Source of the DNA: an uncultured Bacteroidia bacterium
GTDB lineage: Bacteria; Bacteroidota; Bacteroidia; Bacteroidales; UBA932
Direction of reading: 5' to 3'
Assembly: GCA_902785065.1 (NCBI GenBank)
Contig: CACZXH010000007.1
Coordinates: forward strand, 1 to 64,000
Length of the DNA stretch: 64,000 nucleotides
The first letter of the stretch is position 1. Each line of letters begins with the position of its first letter. The translations under genes were made by a program, and so were the position numbers. This document shows positions 48,187 through 58,500 of the stretch, in pieces. Under the pieces are notes generated by a model, which was given only the letters and a program-made list of their open reading frames with translations, made no database searches and was not told where the DNA came from.

Positions 48187-49182
48187 CTAGTCGTCCAGAC
48201 CTTCGATCGTCTGGATAGTGCCGTCCTCGTTGTAGGTGAGTTCGCACACCTTCAGGCTGCGAAGGCGGTTGATGCCCTTGGACGGACCGCTGTCGTGGTG
48301 GAAGAGGTACCATTTGCCCTTGAATTCCACGATGCAGTGGTGCGTGGTCCAGCCGAATACCGGGGTGAGGATCACGCCCTTGTAGGTGAACGGACCGTAA
48401 GGGTTGTCGCCGATGGCGTAGCAGAGCTTGTGCGTGTCGCCGGTGGAGTAGCTGAAGTAGTACTTGCCATTGTACTTGTGCATCCAGCTGGCCTCGAAGA
48501 AGCGGCGCTCGTTGTCCTCGACCTTGATCGGCGTGCCGTCCTCGTCCAGGAGGACGACCGGTTTCGGGTCTTCGCCGAACTGGAGCATGTCCTTGGAAAG
48601 CTTCACCACGCGGGCCGGGATGGCGGGCTGGCCGTCAGCCGGGTAGGAGGTGCCGCAGTCCTTGGCGAGGTTGTCCTCGTAGCGCTGGAGCTGGCCGCCC
48701 CAGATACCGCCGAAGTACATGTAGTACTCGTCGTCATCGTCGTGCAGGATGGCGTAGTCAATGGAATAGCTGCCGCGGATGGGGTCCGGCATCGCCTTGA
48801 ACGGGCCGGTGGGGGAGTCGCTCACGGCGACGCCCGCCCGGAAGATGTCGGTCTTGTCCTTGGCCGGGAAGTACATGTAGTACTTGCCGTCGCGACCCTT
48901 GACCACTTCGTTGTCCCAGAGCTGGCGGCGCGCCCACGGAACATCCTTGATGTCCAGCGCGACACCGTGGTCCACGACGGGGGAGGTCATCGGGTCGTCG
49001 CCCTCGATGGTCAGGACGTGGTAGTCCTTCATGTCGTACTCGCTGCCGAAGTCGTCGTCCGGCGCGGCGGACTCCCAGTCGTGGGAAGGATAGATATGGA
49101 TCTTGCCGTCGAACACGTGCACGGACGGGTCCGCCATGTAGTCGGCGGGGAGGAGGTAGCGTTTGAGAACTTTCTTGGCCAT
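48187..49182 (-). CDS. GH43-family glycosidase, cytoplasmic (beta-xylosidase/arabinofuranosidase)
   Basis: This 331-residue five-bladed propeller enzyme of family GH43 has no signal peptide, so it is cytoplasmic. The three catalytic acids are visible: base D18 in YMADPSVHVFDG, the pKa-modulating D142 in SYSIDYAIL, and general acid E230 in RRFFEASWMHKYNGKYYF. The single-domain form resembles GH43 subfamily 1 xylosidases. It would release xylose or arabinose from imported oligosaccharides. The GPH-type transporter gene lies 13 nt upstream in the same operon, a common import-and-hydrolyse pair. The ATG at 49182 is used rather than an upstream TTG. Confidence 0.9.
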   Translation of the reverse strand: MAKKVLKRYLLPADYMADPSVHVFDGKIHIYPSHDWESAAPDDDFGSEYDMKDYHVLTIEGDDPMTSPVVDHGVALDIKDVPWARRQLWDNEVVKGRDGKYYMYFPAKDKTDIFRAGVAVSDSPTGPFKAMPDPIRGSYSIDYAILHDDDDEYYMYFGGIWGGQLQRYEDNLAKDCGTSYPADGQPAIPARVVKLSKDMLQFGEDPKPVVLLDEDGTPIKVEDNERRFFEASWMHKYNGKYYFSYSTGDTHKLCYAIGDNPYGPFTYKGVILTPVFGWTTHHCIVEFKGKWYLFHHDSGPSKGINRLRSLKVCELTYNEDGTIQTIEGLDD

Positions 49183-49195
49183 GGTTTTCAATGAA

Positions 49196-50623
49196 TTATG
49201 CGTTGAGGTGTCTTGCTTCGATTTCCTTGTTGATTTCGTCCATCTTCTCGTCGGAGAGATCGTACTTGGAGATGATCCAGATGGCGAGGAGCAGGAGGAT
49301 GGCCGGGATCACGCACACGAGCCAGAGGATGCCCTGCAGGGCGAGGGGCGTCTGCGTGGTGGCGTCAGCGTTGAAGCCCACCCAGGCGAGGACCAGGCCC
49401 GGAACGACGCCGCCCAGGGCCATGCCGGCCTTGAAGAAGATACCGGTGAGGGCGTTCACGATGCCGGCGATGCGCTTGCCGGTGGTGTATTCGCCGTAGG
49501 CGATGACCTCCGGGACCAGGGCCCACATGTAGCCCGTTGCGGTGATGATGCCGGTGGACTTGACGAACTGGGCGATGCACAGGAGGACGAAGTTGGACTT
49601 CGTGGCCGGGATGGACACGAAGGTGTACATCAGGATCATGCCGATGATAGCGACGCCGAGGAAGAGGTAGAACATGCCCTTCTTGCCGATCTTGCGCTTG
49701 ATGGCGGGGACGAGCGGCATGAAGATGAAGGCCGGGATGGTGCCGAGCCACATGAACAGGGTGGTCAGCAGCGGCGTGGCGCCCACGTTGAAGGTCATGA
49801 AGTAGGCGTCGGCTGCATTGCTCACACTCATCATCGCGAAGGCGGTGATGAAGAAGAAGGCGACGACGCGGAGGGGCTTGTTGCGGCCGAACTCCATCCA
49901 GAGGTCGCTCACTTTCACATTAGCAGACTCTTTCTCGTCCATCACGACGCGTTCCTTGCACTGGAAGAAGCAGAAGAACAGGAGCGCGAGGCCGGCGAGC
50001 GCGAAGATGGTCATCGTGATGAACCAGGCCTGGGCGGCGTCGGGCGTGTTGTAGACGGCGGTCATCTTGCCGGTCTCGGGATTCAGCACCTTCGGGGCGA
50101 AGAGGGCGATGATCAGCGGGAGGGACTTCACGCACAGGGCGCCGAGGTTCGCCATGAACATGCGGGTGGAGGTCAGGATGGTAATCTCATTCGTGTCACG
50201 GGTGAGGGAGGCGTTCAGGGCGCCGTACGGGACGTTCACGAGGGTGTAGCACATGGACATGCCCACGTAGGTGATGTAGGCGTACACCAGCGAACCGCTG
50301 AATCCGTTATAGAAGCACAGGATGGCGAGGCCCACGAGCGGAATGCCGCCGAGGACGAGCCAGGAGCGGTATTTGCCCCACTTCGGGTTGCCCTTGTCCA
50401 CGATGGTGCCCACGATCGGGTCCCACAGGACGTCCACGAGGCGGACGATGAGGAACATCAGGGCGGCCGCGCCCGGATCCAGTCCGAACACGTTCGTGTA
50501 GAAGAACAGCAGCCAGATGGAGATGGTCTGGTAAATGAGGTTCTGCGCCATGTCACCGGCGCCGAAGCCGATGCGTTGGGCCCAGCTCAGCTTGTAGAAG
50601 CCTTTGGATTCGTTGTTTGCCAT
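49196..50623 (-). CDS. GPH-family (MelB-type) sugar/cation symporter
   Basis: This 475-residue inner-membrane transporter of the glycoside-pentoside-hexuronide:cation symporter family has about twelve membrane segments. The N-terminal signature is KLSWAQRIGFGAGDMAQNLI, and the family motif is VRLVDVLWDPIVGTIVDKGN with conserved Asp residues in helix 2. NVPYGALNASLTRDTNE is the conserved loop of helix 4. Being first in an operon with a cytoplasmic GH43 and opposite a xylanase gene, it probably imports xylosides or xylo-oligosaccharides. The Met at 50623 begins the conserved part. A -7 box (TATATTTG on the minus strand) lies at 50676-50669. Confidence 0.92.
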   Translation of the reverse strand: MANNESKGFYKLSWAQRIGFGAGDMAQNLIYQTISIWLLFFYTNVFGLDPGAAALMFLIVRLVDVLWDPIVGTIVDKGNPKWGKYRSWLVLGGIPLVGLAILCFYNGFSGSLVYAYITYVGMSMCYTLVNVPYGALNASLTRDTNEITILTSTRMFMANLGALCVKSLPLIIALFAPKVLNPETGKMTAVYNTPDAAQAWFITMTIFALAGLALLFFCFFQCKERVVMDEKESANVKVSDLWMEFGRNKPLRVVAFFFITAFAMMSVSNAADAYFMTFNVGATPLLTTLFMWLGTIPAFIFMPLVPAIKRKIGKKGMFYLFLGVAIIGMILMYTFVSIPATKSNFVLLCIAQFVKSTGIITATGYMWALVPEVIAYGEYTTGKRIAGIVNALTGIFFKAGMALGGVVPGLVLAWVGFNADATTQTPLALQGILWLVCVIPAILLLLAIWIISKYDLSDEKMDEINKEIEARHLNA

Positions 50624-50668
50624 ATCGTTTAAGGTGTTATTTCGGGTTATTGTAGTTTTTACCGAATA

Positions 50669-50676
50669 CAAATATA
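50669..50676 (-). promoter_or_regulatory. -7 box for the GPH transporter/GH43 operon
   Basis: TATATTTG on the minus strand, with a CAA (TTG on that strand) 18 nt upstream at 50695-50697, fits the Bacteroidota promoter. Confidence 0.6.
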
Positions 50677-50740
50677 CGATTTCCCTGCAGAAAACAAGAC
50701 TAGAAATGGGTCAGAAATGTTCAAATCCGTGCTTTTTTCC

Positions 50741-50748
50741 TATTTTTG
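50741..50748 (+). promoter_or_regulatory. -7 box for the GH10 xylanase gene
   Basis: TATTTTTG matches TAnnTTTG, 18 nt before the ATG at 50767. It diverges from the transporter promoter within a 143-bp shared control region. Confidence 0.6.
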
Positions 50749-50766
50749 CAAGGTAACAAACGAACG

Positions 50767-52914
50767 ATGAGAATGAAAAGGATATGGACCCTCGTCCTGC
50801 TCGCCGCCCTGGCGCCGGCCGCAGTTTCCTCCTGCGGAAAGGACGACCCCACCCCTGTCACCTCCGGGAAACCCGATGAGAAACCGGTTACGCCTGTAAC
50901 CCCGGACCCGCCCCAGCCCAAGGTCGTGGACTATGACAAGTTCGCCCTGAAGGACCTCGCCGAGAAGGCCGGCCTCAAACTGGGTGTCTCGTTCACCTAT
51001 GGGGAGTATCAGAACACCCAGGTCGCGGAAATCCTCAAGCGCGATTTCTCCGCCGTCACCTTCGGCAACGAGATGAAGCACGACGCCATCGTCCTGCAGG
51101 GCGGCGCCTACAACTTCACGAGAGCCGATGCAATGGCCGTCTGGGCGAAGACGTGCGGGACCGAGCTGTTCGGCCACACCCTGGGCTGGCACAGCCAGCA
51201 GCAGCGCACGTACCTGAACAACCTGATTTCGAAGGCCGCCCGGAACAACAGCGCCTCGCTGCTGCAGCGGAACTGGAACTTCGAAGCTGGCACGCTGGAC
51301 GGTTTCCAGGCCGATGGGTTCGAGATCTTCCAAAGTCTGTACGACGTCTTTGCCGGCGACTACGCCGCGAAAGCGACCTCCAACAGCGCTACCCTGACGG
51401 TCGATGCGTCCCTCGAAGCGGGAAAGCCGTACACCTTCTCTTTCTGGGCCAAGACGCTTGCGAAGGAGGGCTCCCTCAGCGTCACCTCCGGAGACGGCCA
51501 GTCGGCGCAGACGAAAGTCAGCGGCCAATGGTACAAGTACAGCGTTCCCTTCACGCTGGAGTCCCCGGGCGATTTCGCCTTCCGGATCACCGCGTCAAAG
51601 GACGTAGTCATCGACAATGTCCGCATCCTTGGGGAAGGGGGCGGCGGTGGCGGCCAGGAACCGGCGGCCGAGGTGATTGATTTCGAGGGCCTTACCGTAG
51701 GCCCGCTGAGTTCGCCGGACATTTCCGCAATCAACGGCCCTGATTATGTGCGCGTGACGGACGAGACGGCCCACGGCGGCTCGCTGTCGCTGAAAATGGA
51801 CAATTCTTCGGGGTATGCGCAGGATGCCTGGAGCATCCAGGTGCTGACCAAATCTTTCCCGGTCACGCCCGGAACAACGTACCGGCTCTCCTGGTATGCT
51901 AAGGCAAGCAAGGCCGCCGATTTCCAGATCGACATCCGCGGCGACGGAGATGTCAAGTACCCGAGTTCCAAGTATAACGACTTCCCGAAAATGGGCACCG
52001 AGTGGACGTACCAGAGCGTGGACTTCACCGTGGCGTCGGGCACCGAACTTTCCTTCGCCTTCTACGGTGGCGTGGAGGCGGTGACCTATTATCTGGACGA
52101 TATCCGGTTCGCGCCGGCCTCGACGGCGGCTTCCGCGCCGCGCCGCCGCGCCGCGCCCGCCTTCTCCGCGGTCACCAGCCTGAACGGCGAACTCGTGAAC
52201 GATGTCATCGGTTATGTGTACCGCGACTGGGTGTACACGATGGTCGGGCACTTCGACGCGTACGGCTGGGATGTCGTGAACGAGACGTTCAGCGACTGGC
52301 CTACCGGCGCGTTCCGCACGGCGCAGAACACCACCAACGGAAACCCCTTCGTCTGGGGACAGTATTTCAAGAGCACCAAGGACTGGGTGGACAAGGCGTT
52401 CGCCTATGCTACGGACGCCCTGGACCGGAAGGGAAAGACCGCCGTCCTGTACCTGAACGACTACAACCTGGAGACGAGTTCCGACAAGCGGAAAGCCTAC
52501 TGCGACTATGTGAAGGGCAATCCGCAAGTGACGGGCGTCGGCACGCAGATGCACTTGAACATGACGGAGCCGGATCTTCGGAACAAGGTCGTCGCGAGCC
52601 TGACGGACCTCAAGAACACCGGCCGGATGGTCCGCATCTCCGAACTGGACATCGTGTGCACTGACCTGACCGCCCAGGCCGACCTGTACAAGTTCATCTT
52701 CCAGAAGTACCTGGAAATCGTCCCGGCCGCCCAGCGCGGCGGCATCACCATCTGGGGCATCAACGACAAGGACTCCTGGGTCGGCAAGGGCGAAGACGGT
52801 AAGGAAAACAGGCCGCTCCTGTACCAAGGCGTCAACTACGTCCGCAAACCCGCCTGGGAAACCCTCTACCTGTACCTCTGCGAGGTCGCGGGACTGGATC
52901 CATACAAAGAATAG
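50767..52914 (+). CDS. GH10 endo-beta-1,4-xylanase lipoprotein with inserted binding modules
   Basis: This 715-residue surface lipoprotein (signal ending VSSCGKDD) has a GH10 catalytic barrel split by carbohydrate-binding modules. The first barrel part (GLKLGVSFTYGEYQNTQVAE, GHTLGWHSQQ) runs to about residue 165. Two CBM4/9-like beta-sandwiches follow at about 169-295 (RNWNFEAGTLDGFQ) and 301-450. The barrel then resumes with the acid/base E506 in WDVVNETFSDW and nucleophile E626 in RISELDI. This inserted arrangement is known for Prevotella and Bacteroides xylanases. It cuts the xylan backbone at the cell surface. A Gly-rich run separates the two modules. The stop codon lies in a terminator-like hairpin shared with the convergent GH115 gene. 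Confidence 0.94.
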   Translation: MRMKRIWTLVLLAALAPAAVSSCGKDDPTPVTSGKPDEKPVTPVTPDPPQPKVVDYDKFALKDLAEKAGLKLGVSFTYGEYQNTQVAEILKRDFSAVTFGNEMKHDAIVLQGGAYNFTRADAMAVWAKTCGTELFGHTLGWHSQQQRTYLNNLISKAARNNSASLLQRNWNFEAGTLDGFQADGFEIFQSLYDVFAGDYAAKATSNSATLTVDASLEAGKPYTFSFWAKTLAKEGSLSVTSGDGQSAQTKVSGQWYKYSVPFTLESPGDFAFRITASKDVVIDNVRILGEGGGGGGQEPAAEVIDFEGLTVGPLSSPDISAINGPDYVRVTDETAHGGSLSLKMDNSSGYAQDAWSIQVLTKSFPVTPGTTYRLSWYAKASKAADFQIDIRGDGDVKYPSSKYNDFPKMGTEWTYQSVDFTVASGTELSFAFYGGVEAVTYYLDDIRFAPASTAASAPRRRAAPAFSAVTSLNGELVNDVIGYVYRDWVYTMVGHFDAYGWDVVNETFSDWPTGAFRTAQNTTNGNPFVWGQYFKSTKDWVDKAFAYATDALDRKGKTAVLYLNDYNLETSSDKRKAYCDYVKGNPQVTGVGTQMHLNMTEPDLRNKVVASLTDLKNTGRMVRISELDIVCTDLTAQADLYKFIFQKYLEIVPAAQRGGITIWGINDKDSWVGKGEDGKENRPLLYQGVNYVRKPAWETLYLYLCEVAGLDPYKE

Positions 52915-52937
52915 GGCCCTTTCGAGCCCTATTCTTT
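52910..52937. terminator. Hairpin between convergent GH10 and GH115 genes
   Basis: AATAGGGC (52910-52917) pairs with GCCCTATT (52926-52933), followed by CTTT. It includes the GH10 stop codon. Confidence 0.65.
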
Positions 52938-52942
52938 ATCTG

Positions 52943-55444
52943 TTATTTATTGGCGGGAGACTCGTTTCCGAAGAGGAAGCGGGGCGTGTAGCCGCCGTAG
53001 TCAATGACGATCTTCTCGAAGACGATGCCCGGGTCCAGGGGGCGCAGGACGAGGTCCTGCCAGCCGGGGGCGGTGGGGAGGTCGGAGACCGTTTCCACGA
53101 CGCGGCGGGCGACGGTGGGGTAGTAAACGGTGTGGATGTTCTTCGGATCCTCGTTCAGGCGCTCATTGAAGAGGTGCGTCTGTTTCTGCCCGGCGAGATC
53201 CACTTCGTAGCGGTGTCCGGTGTTGTTGAAGGCCAAGGTCGACTTCGTGACCACATGGACCTTGACGCCCGTCACGCCTTCGGGGAGCTGGATGCGATAG
53301 GTGAGGGCAGCGCCCTCCGTAGGCACCGTGTAGGGCATCAGGGCGACGCCGCTCAAGGTGCGGCCCATGTCCGGAATCACGGTCCAGGCCGCGCCGGAGG
53401 CCGCTGAGGCCTGGTTCCAGTGTTCCGCCTCGATGGCCGTGAAGCCCCGCGGATCGGCCTCGAAGGCGTAGCCGCCCGGGGCGGTGTCCTCGACGCGCTC
53501 CACCCGCGGCAGGCGGTCCGCCGGGAAGTTGTCGCTCCAGCTGCGGTAGCCGATGTGCTTCTGCGTCATCATCCCGTTCCATTTGCCGCCGGCGATGTCC
53601 TGGTTGTATTCCTTCATCAGGGCGGCGTCGCGGGCGAAGGCGCGCTCGACCTCGTCGGCCCAGGCGTTCGCGGCCGGGTCCTTCCGGCCGGCCAGGGCCA
53701 GGTTCATCGCCTGCGCGTAATACATTTCGTAGATGTTGGCGAGGGCTTGGACCGGGAAGAGGATGAGCTCCCGGTAGGCGTCCTTGTATTCCGGTTTCAG
53801 CGAGAGGAACTGCCGCAGGGCCTCCGCTTCCAGGCGGACGAAATCGTCCCGTACCTGACGGAATTCTCCGGAAGGCAGGTCGTAGGTCCGCCAGTCCATC
53901 ATTTCGGCCGTGGTTCGGCCACTGTACTTGCAATAGAGGTTGAGGATGCGCGCGGCCTCGTCGGCCTGGTCGTCGCCGAAGGCTGCCGCGCAGAATCCAC
54001 GCGTGTGGTCCGCGAGGTTGTCCACCGTGATTGCTTCGGGATTCCGCGCCATCGCGAGGAACAGGTCGATGGGATATTCCATCGGCTTGAGGTCGCCCAC
54101 GTTCAGGACCCAGATCTTGTCCACGCCGTAGGCCCAGGTGAGCTGGAGCTGCTCCCACATGTTCTGGATGGGCGTGACATTCAGCCATTTGGAGTTGCGT
54201 GGCGCGCCCACATAGTCCACGTGGTAGTACAGGCCCCAGCCGCCCTTCCGCGCCCGTTCGGCCGCGGTGGGAAGCTTGCGGACATCGCCCCAGTTGTCGT
54301 CGCTCAGGAGGATGGTCACGTCGTCCGGAACGCGGAGCCCCAGGTCGTAGTACTGCTGGACCTCCTTGTACAGGGCCCATACCTGCGGCCGCTGCTCGGC
54401 GGGCTTTCCGGTCACCTTGCGGATAATCTTCCGCTGGTCCTTGATGATGGTTTCCAGGAGCTTGATATACGCGGCTTCCTCGCCCAGCTTGCCTAGGGAG
54501 GCGTCGCCGTCCCCGCGCATGCCGATGGTGATGAGGTCTTCCGTATCTTTGGCGCGCTCGATGCCTTCGGTGAAGAACTGTGTGAGGACCTTCTTGTTGG
54601 CGGTATAGTCCCAGGGGCCGCTGGAACCGCGTCGGCGCGCCCATTCCTGGTGGTTCCGCGCCATCGGCTCGTGGTGGGACGTGCCCATGACGATGCCCAT
54701 CTCGTCGGCCGTGCGGCTGTTCTCCGGATCGTCGGCGTAGAAGGCCCAGCCCCACATCGCCGGCCACATGAAATTGGCCCTGAGGCGCAGCAGGAGCTCG
54801 AAAACGCGCGCGTAGAAGCGGTGGTCGCCGTAGTCCGTCCCGTAGGTGTTCTTCACCCAGGAAGTCAGGCACGGGGCTTCGTCGTTGAGGAAGATGCCGC
54901 GGTAGCGGACGCCGGGCTGGGGGACCGTGTAGGTCCCGGCCGCCAGGGAGATGTCCGTGCTGTGGGGAACCGGCACGTCGGCCCAGTCATACCAGGGGGA
55001 GACGCCCATCTGCTCCGAAATCTCGTAAATGCCGTAAATGGTTCCGCGCATGTCCGCGCCCGCGATAATGACCGCGTCGCCGGTCACCTGCAGGATATAA
55101 GTCTCGTACTGCCCATTCAATGGTGTCGTGTCAATGCGCCCTTCCGCCACGAGGCGTTTGATGAGCGGACTGTCCTTCGTGCCGGTGTAGAGGACGCGGG
55201 CGCCCTGCGCCGGCGCCTTGACGCCGCACACGCGGGCAAAGTCCTCGCGCAGCGTCTCCGCGGCGATGAGGACGCCCCGCTTGTCGGCAGGGTCCGTGAC
55301 GACGGCGGCGGGGACGCCGTTTTCCACGAGTGAGAACCGGCCGGGGGCCGGGCGGCGCTCGGCGAGGCCCGGATGGTCGAGGGCGGCGGCCGGCAGGCTG
55401 AGCAGCAGGCAGGCCGCGAGGAGGAACGAATATGGCTTGTTCAT
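52943..55444 (-). CDS. GH115 xylan alpha-1,2-glucuronidase
   Basis: This 833-residue secreted enzyme has a signal peptide (FLLAACLLLSLPAAA). Family GH115 features are the N-terminal GTIYGIYEISEQMGVSPWYD, GIFLNDEAPCLTSW, NFMWPAMWGWAFYADDPEN and WVLNVGDLKPMEYPIDLFL. A C-terminal beta-sandwich domain (FTAIEAEHWNQASAASGAAW) completes the usual architecture. Such enzymes remove 4-O-methyl-D-glucuronate or glucuronate from xylan, including internal positions. It complements the adjacent GH10 xylanase. Its promoter has a -7 box at 55478-55471 and, 30 nt further upstream, a palindrome also found in part before the SusC gene beyond the regulator. Confidence 0.93.
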   Translation of the reverse strand: MNKPYSFLLAACLLLSLPAAALDHPGLAERRPAPGRFSLVENGVPAAVVTDPADKRGVLIAAETLREDFARVCGVKAPAQGARVLYTGTKDSPLIKRLVAEGRIDTTPLNGQYETYILQVTGDAVIIAGADMRGTIYGIYEISEQMGVSPWYDWADVPVPHSTDISLAAGTYTVPQPGVRYRGIFLNDEAPCLTSWVKNTYGTDYGDHRFYARVFELLLRLRANFMWPAMWGWAFYADDPENSRTADEMGIVMGTSHHEPMARNHQEWARRRGSSGPWDYTANKKVLTQFFTEGIERAKDTEDLITIGMRGDGDASLGKLGEEAAYIKLLETIIKDQRKIIRKVTGKPAEQRPQVWALYKEVQQYYDLGLRVPDDVTILLSDDNWGDVRKLPTAAERARKGGWGLYYHVDYVGAPRNSKWLNVTPIQNMWEQLQLTWAYGVDKIWVLNVGDLKPMEYPIDLFLAMARNPEAITVDNLADHTRGFCAAAFGDDQADEAARILNLYCKYSGRTTAEMMDWRTYDLPSGEFRQVRDDFVRLEAEALRQFLSLKPEYKDAYRELILFPVQALANIYEMYYAQAMNLALAGRKDPAANAWADEVERAFARDAALMKEYNQDIAGGKWNGMMTQKHIGYRSWSDNFPADRLPRVERVEDTAPGGYAFEADPRGFTAIEAEHWNQASAASGAAWTVIPDMGRTLSGVALMPYTVPTEGAALTYRIQLPEGVTGVKVHVVTKSTLAFNNTGHRYEVDLAGQKQTHLFNERLNEDPKNIHTVYYPTVARRVVETVSDLPTAPGWQDLVLRPLDPGIVFEKIVIDYGGYTPRFLFGNESPANK

Positions 55445-55470
55445 GGGCGGAAGCTTCGTTGTTTCGAATG

Positions 55471-55478
55471 CAAATGTA
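55471..55478 (-). promoter_or_regulatory. -7 box for the GH115 gene
   Basis: TACATTTG on the minus strand matches TAnnTTTG and equals the -7 box of the SusC gene at 59809. Confidence 0.6.
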
Positions 55479-55499
55479 ACAAAAACGAAAGCGGCGCCC

Positions 55500-55522
55500 C
55501 AACGATTTGGTTACAATCGTTG
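55500..55522. promoter_or_regulatory. Candidate operator upstream of GH115
   Basis: CAACGATT (55500-55507), 7 nt, AATCGTTG (55515-55522) forms a perfect inverted repeat. Its right part GGTTACAATCGTT recurs with one mismatch at 59785-59797 before the SusC gene. It is a candidate site for the adjacent hybrid regulator. Confidence 0.5.
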
Positions 55523-55556
55523 TTGAAAATGTTACCTGTTCCGGGGCGAAAGCGTC

Positions 55557-55593
55557 AAATAACGTCCCTATTCAAACATTTGTTTCAGGGACG
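55557..55593 (-). terminator. Terminator at the end of the hybrid regulator gene
   Basis: On the minus strand CGTCCCT (55593-55587) pairs with AGGGACG (55569-55563), followed by TTATTT. An inner AAACA/TGTTT pair extends the stem. The stop codon lies in the hairpin. Confidence 0.65.
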
Positions 55594-58500
55594 CATCGTC
55601 CGGATTCTCCTGGATGCGCGTCACGAATTCGCGCGGCGACATCCCGAAATACTCCCGGAAAGCGTTGGAAAAATAGGAGTGCGAAGAGAAGCCCACCCGG
55701 TACGCGACCTCGGACACATTGACCTTGTTGTTCGCGAGCAGGTAGGCGGCCTGCTTCATCCGGAAGGTCTTGATGAGCACGCCGGGAGAATCCTTGCCGA
55801 AGGCCTTGAGCTTGCGGTTCAGGTGCACGCGGCTGATGCCCACGTCCTCGCACAGGGAAGCCACGCCGTAATCGGGATCGTCCAGGTGGTTCTGGATGCT
55901 CTCCACGATGCGGTGGAGCAGTTTGTCATCGGCCGAACCCATCTTGATGCCGGTGTAGTCGTAGTTCAGCGCGACGCCGAATTTCTCCTTCACCGCCTCG
56001 CGGCTGGAAATGACCTGCGCGATGCTGCTGAGGAGCAGCTCTACGGATATCGGCTTGGAGAGGAACTTGTCGGCGCCGCTGTCGCTGGCGGCCTGCTGTT
56101 CCTCGACGCCGTTCTGGCCGGTCAGGATGAGGACGGGGATGTGGCGCGTGGCGTCGTTCGCCCGGATGCGGGCGCACAGGTCGCTGCCGCTTTCGCCGGG
56201 CATCACCAAGTCGGTGACCACCGCATCGGGAAGCGTCTCCGCAACAGCGTCCCAGGCCGATTTCGCATCGGCGTAGGCCGTCACATTGTACCGGTTCCGC
56301 AGCAGGTTGCGGAGGTATTCGCGGGTGTCGTCGTCATCGTCCACGACGACCACGCTCTTCCGGGCGCGCGCGGCCTTGTCGGCCGGCGCCTCCTCCTGCG
56401 TGAACGTCTGGTCCTCGTGTTCCTGTGCGGAAGGGGACTTGATATAGAGGTCCTTGTGGTGCGAGGTATAGGAGAGTTCCTGCTCGGTCAGGTGTTCCTT
56501 GCCCACCGGGACGAGCACCCTGAAGACCACGCCGTCGTCTTCGTTTTCGACCGAAATCTGCCCGTGGTGCAGTTCCACGAGCATTTTCGTCAGGTTGAGG
56601 CCCACGCCCGAGCCCGAATTGGCGTCGTGCGGATTCAACTGCACGAAGCGGTCGAAGACGTGGCTGATCCAGGCCTCCTCGATCCGGCTGCCGGAGTTGA
56701 AGATGCGCACCTGGACATATTCCTTGACATCGGCCTGCAGCTCGCCGCGGTTGGGCGTCGGCGCGGATACGTCCACGCGGATGCGCCCGCCGTCCGGCGT
56801 GTGCTTGAACGCGTTCGACAGGATGTTGTACACGATCTTGTCGAAGTTGCCCTGGTCGATCCAGAGCGTCTCTTCCGGATGCGCGGAGGTCAGGGAGAAG
56901 TCGATCCGCTTGCTCTCGGCGAGCTTGCCGAAAGACTGCATGATGTCGCGGATGAAATAGACGATGTCCGTCTCGCGGAAGAACAACTGCATCTGGCCCG
57001 CGTCGATCTTCCGCAGGTCCATCAGCTGGTTCACGATGCGGTTGATCCGCAGGCAGTTGCGGTACATCAGGTTGTAGGTGTCCTTGCGGACGGGGTCCTC
57101 CTCGGCCTCGCGGATCGCGCCCAGCGGAGCCATGACGAGGTTCAGCGGAGTGCGGATCTCGTGGGTGAGGTTCGTGAACAGGCCCAGCCGCAGCTCCTTC
57201 AGTTCGGCCTCCTTCTTCTCCTGGGCCTGGCGCCGGCGCTGCCGGATGAAGTGCAGGAGCAGCAGGATGATCCCTACGAGAATGGCGGCGTAAACGGCCC
57301 AGGCCCATCCGCTCAGGAACCAGGGGGCCTCGACGCGCAGGTCCACGCTGCGCTCGGAATAGACTTCGGGCGAGCCGTCGAAATAGGCCTTGACCTCGAA
57401 GCGGTAGCGGCCCGGCCGCACATTGGTATACGTGGCCATCCGCAGGAGCGAAGGCGCGGTTTTCCAGTCGCTCTCGAAACCCGAGAGCCGATAGTCGAAC
57501 CGCAGGCGCTGCGGATTGGTATACTCCGGGACGGAGAACTCCAGTGAGAACATGTCCACGCCGCGCGGGATCCTTATCTGGGTGGCCTCTGATATGTGCT
57601 TGTCAATCAGGTTGTTGCTTCCTTTGGCGGGATCGTAGACGACGGGCTGGTCCAGCATCGTCAGGCGCGCCAGCGCGACCTGGGGCATCCGGTCGCCGCC
57701 GCTGTCCACCAGGAGCGGCGAGAAACTCGTAAGACCGCCGTTTCCGCCGAAATAGAGCCGTCCGGACGGCGCCTTGAAGGCGCATCCGGTGCGGAATTCA
57801 TTGCCCTGCAGGCCATCATAGGACTGGAAGACGGTGATTTTGCCGGTTCTCGGCGTCAGCCGGCTCAGGCCGCTGGACGTAGAGACCCACATATCGCCGC
57901 CGTCCGCGCTCAGGATGGCCCGGACCACGTTGTTGGAGAGGCCGTCCTGGGTCGTGTACCGGCGGAGTTCCCGCGAAGTTTCATTCCATTGGAAGAGCCC
58001 CTCTTCCGTGCCGAACCAGATCGACCCGTCCGCGCTGCTGCAGATGTCGTAGATGCGGGGCGGGAGGTCGCTCCCGGCGGTTCCGCTGAAGGGGATGATG
58101 CGGTCCAGCGACGGGTCGTAGCAGAAAGGACCGTTGTAGCTGCCCACCCACAGCCGGCCGGTCTGGTCCAGGTGCAAGGCGCTGATCCAGCGGTAGTCCT
58201 CGTCCACCTGCCGGGCGATGGGTTTCCGGGTTTTCGCGTCGATGACGGTGAGGCCGGCGCCGGAGGTGCCCACGTACAGCAGGTCCCGGGCCGGGTCGTA
58301 GACGAGCGTCCGGATCCGGTCCGTGCCCACATGGTCCGCGTAGGGATAAGATTTCAGCGCAGTGCCGCCTTCAATGTAATAAAGGCCGCCCAGATAGGTT
58401 CCGAGCCAGATGGTGCCGTACCGGTCGCCGGTCACGGTGAGGATCGCGTTGTTGTTGAGGGCGGAGTTGTCCCGCGTGAACACGCGCTCGGCCTGCCGCT

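Noticed and set aside
50645..50668. Imperfect palindrome TTCGG...CCGAA in the GH10/transporter control region as an operator.
   Set aside because: Arms are only 5 bp with a long spacer and no second copy was found in the window.
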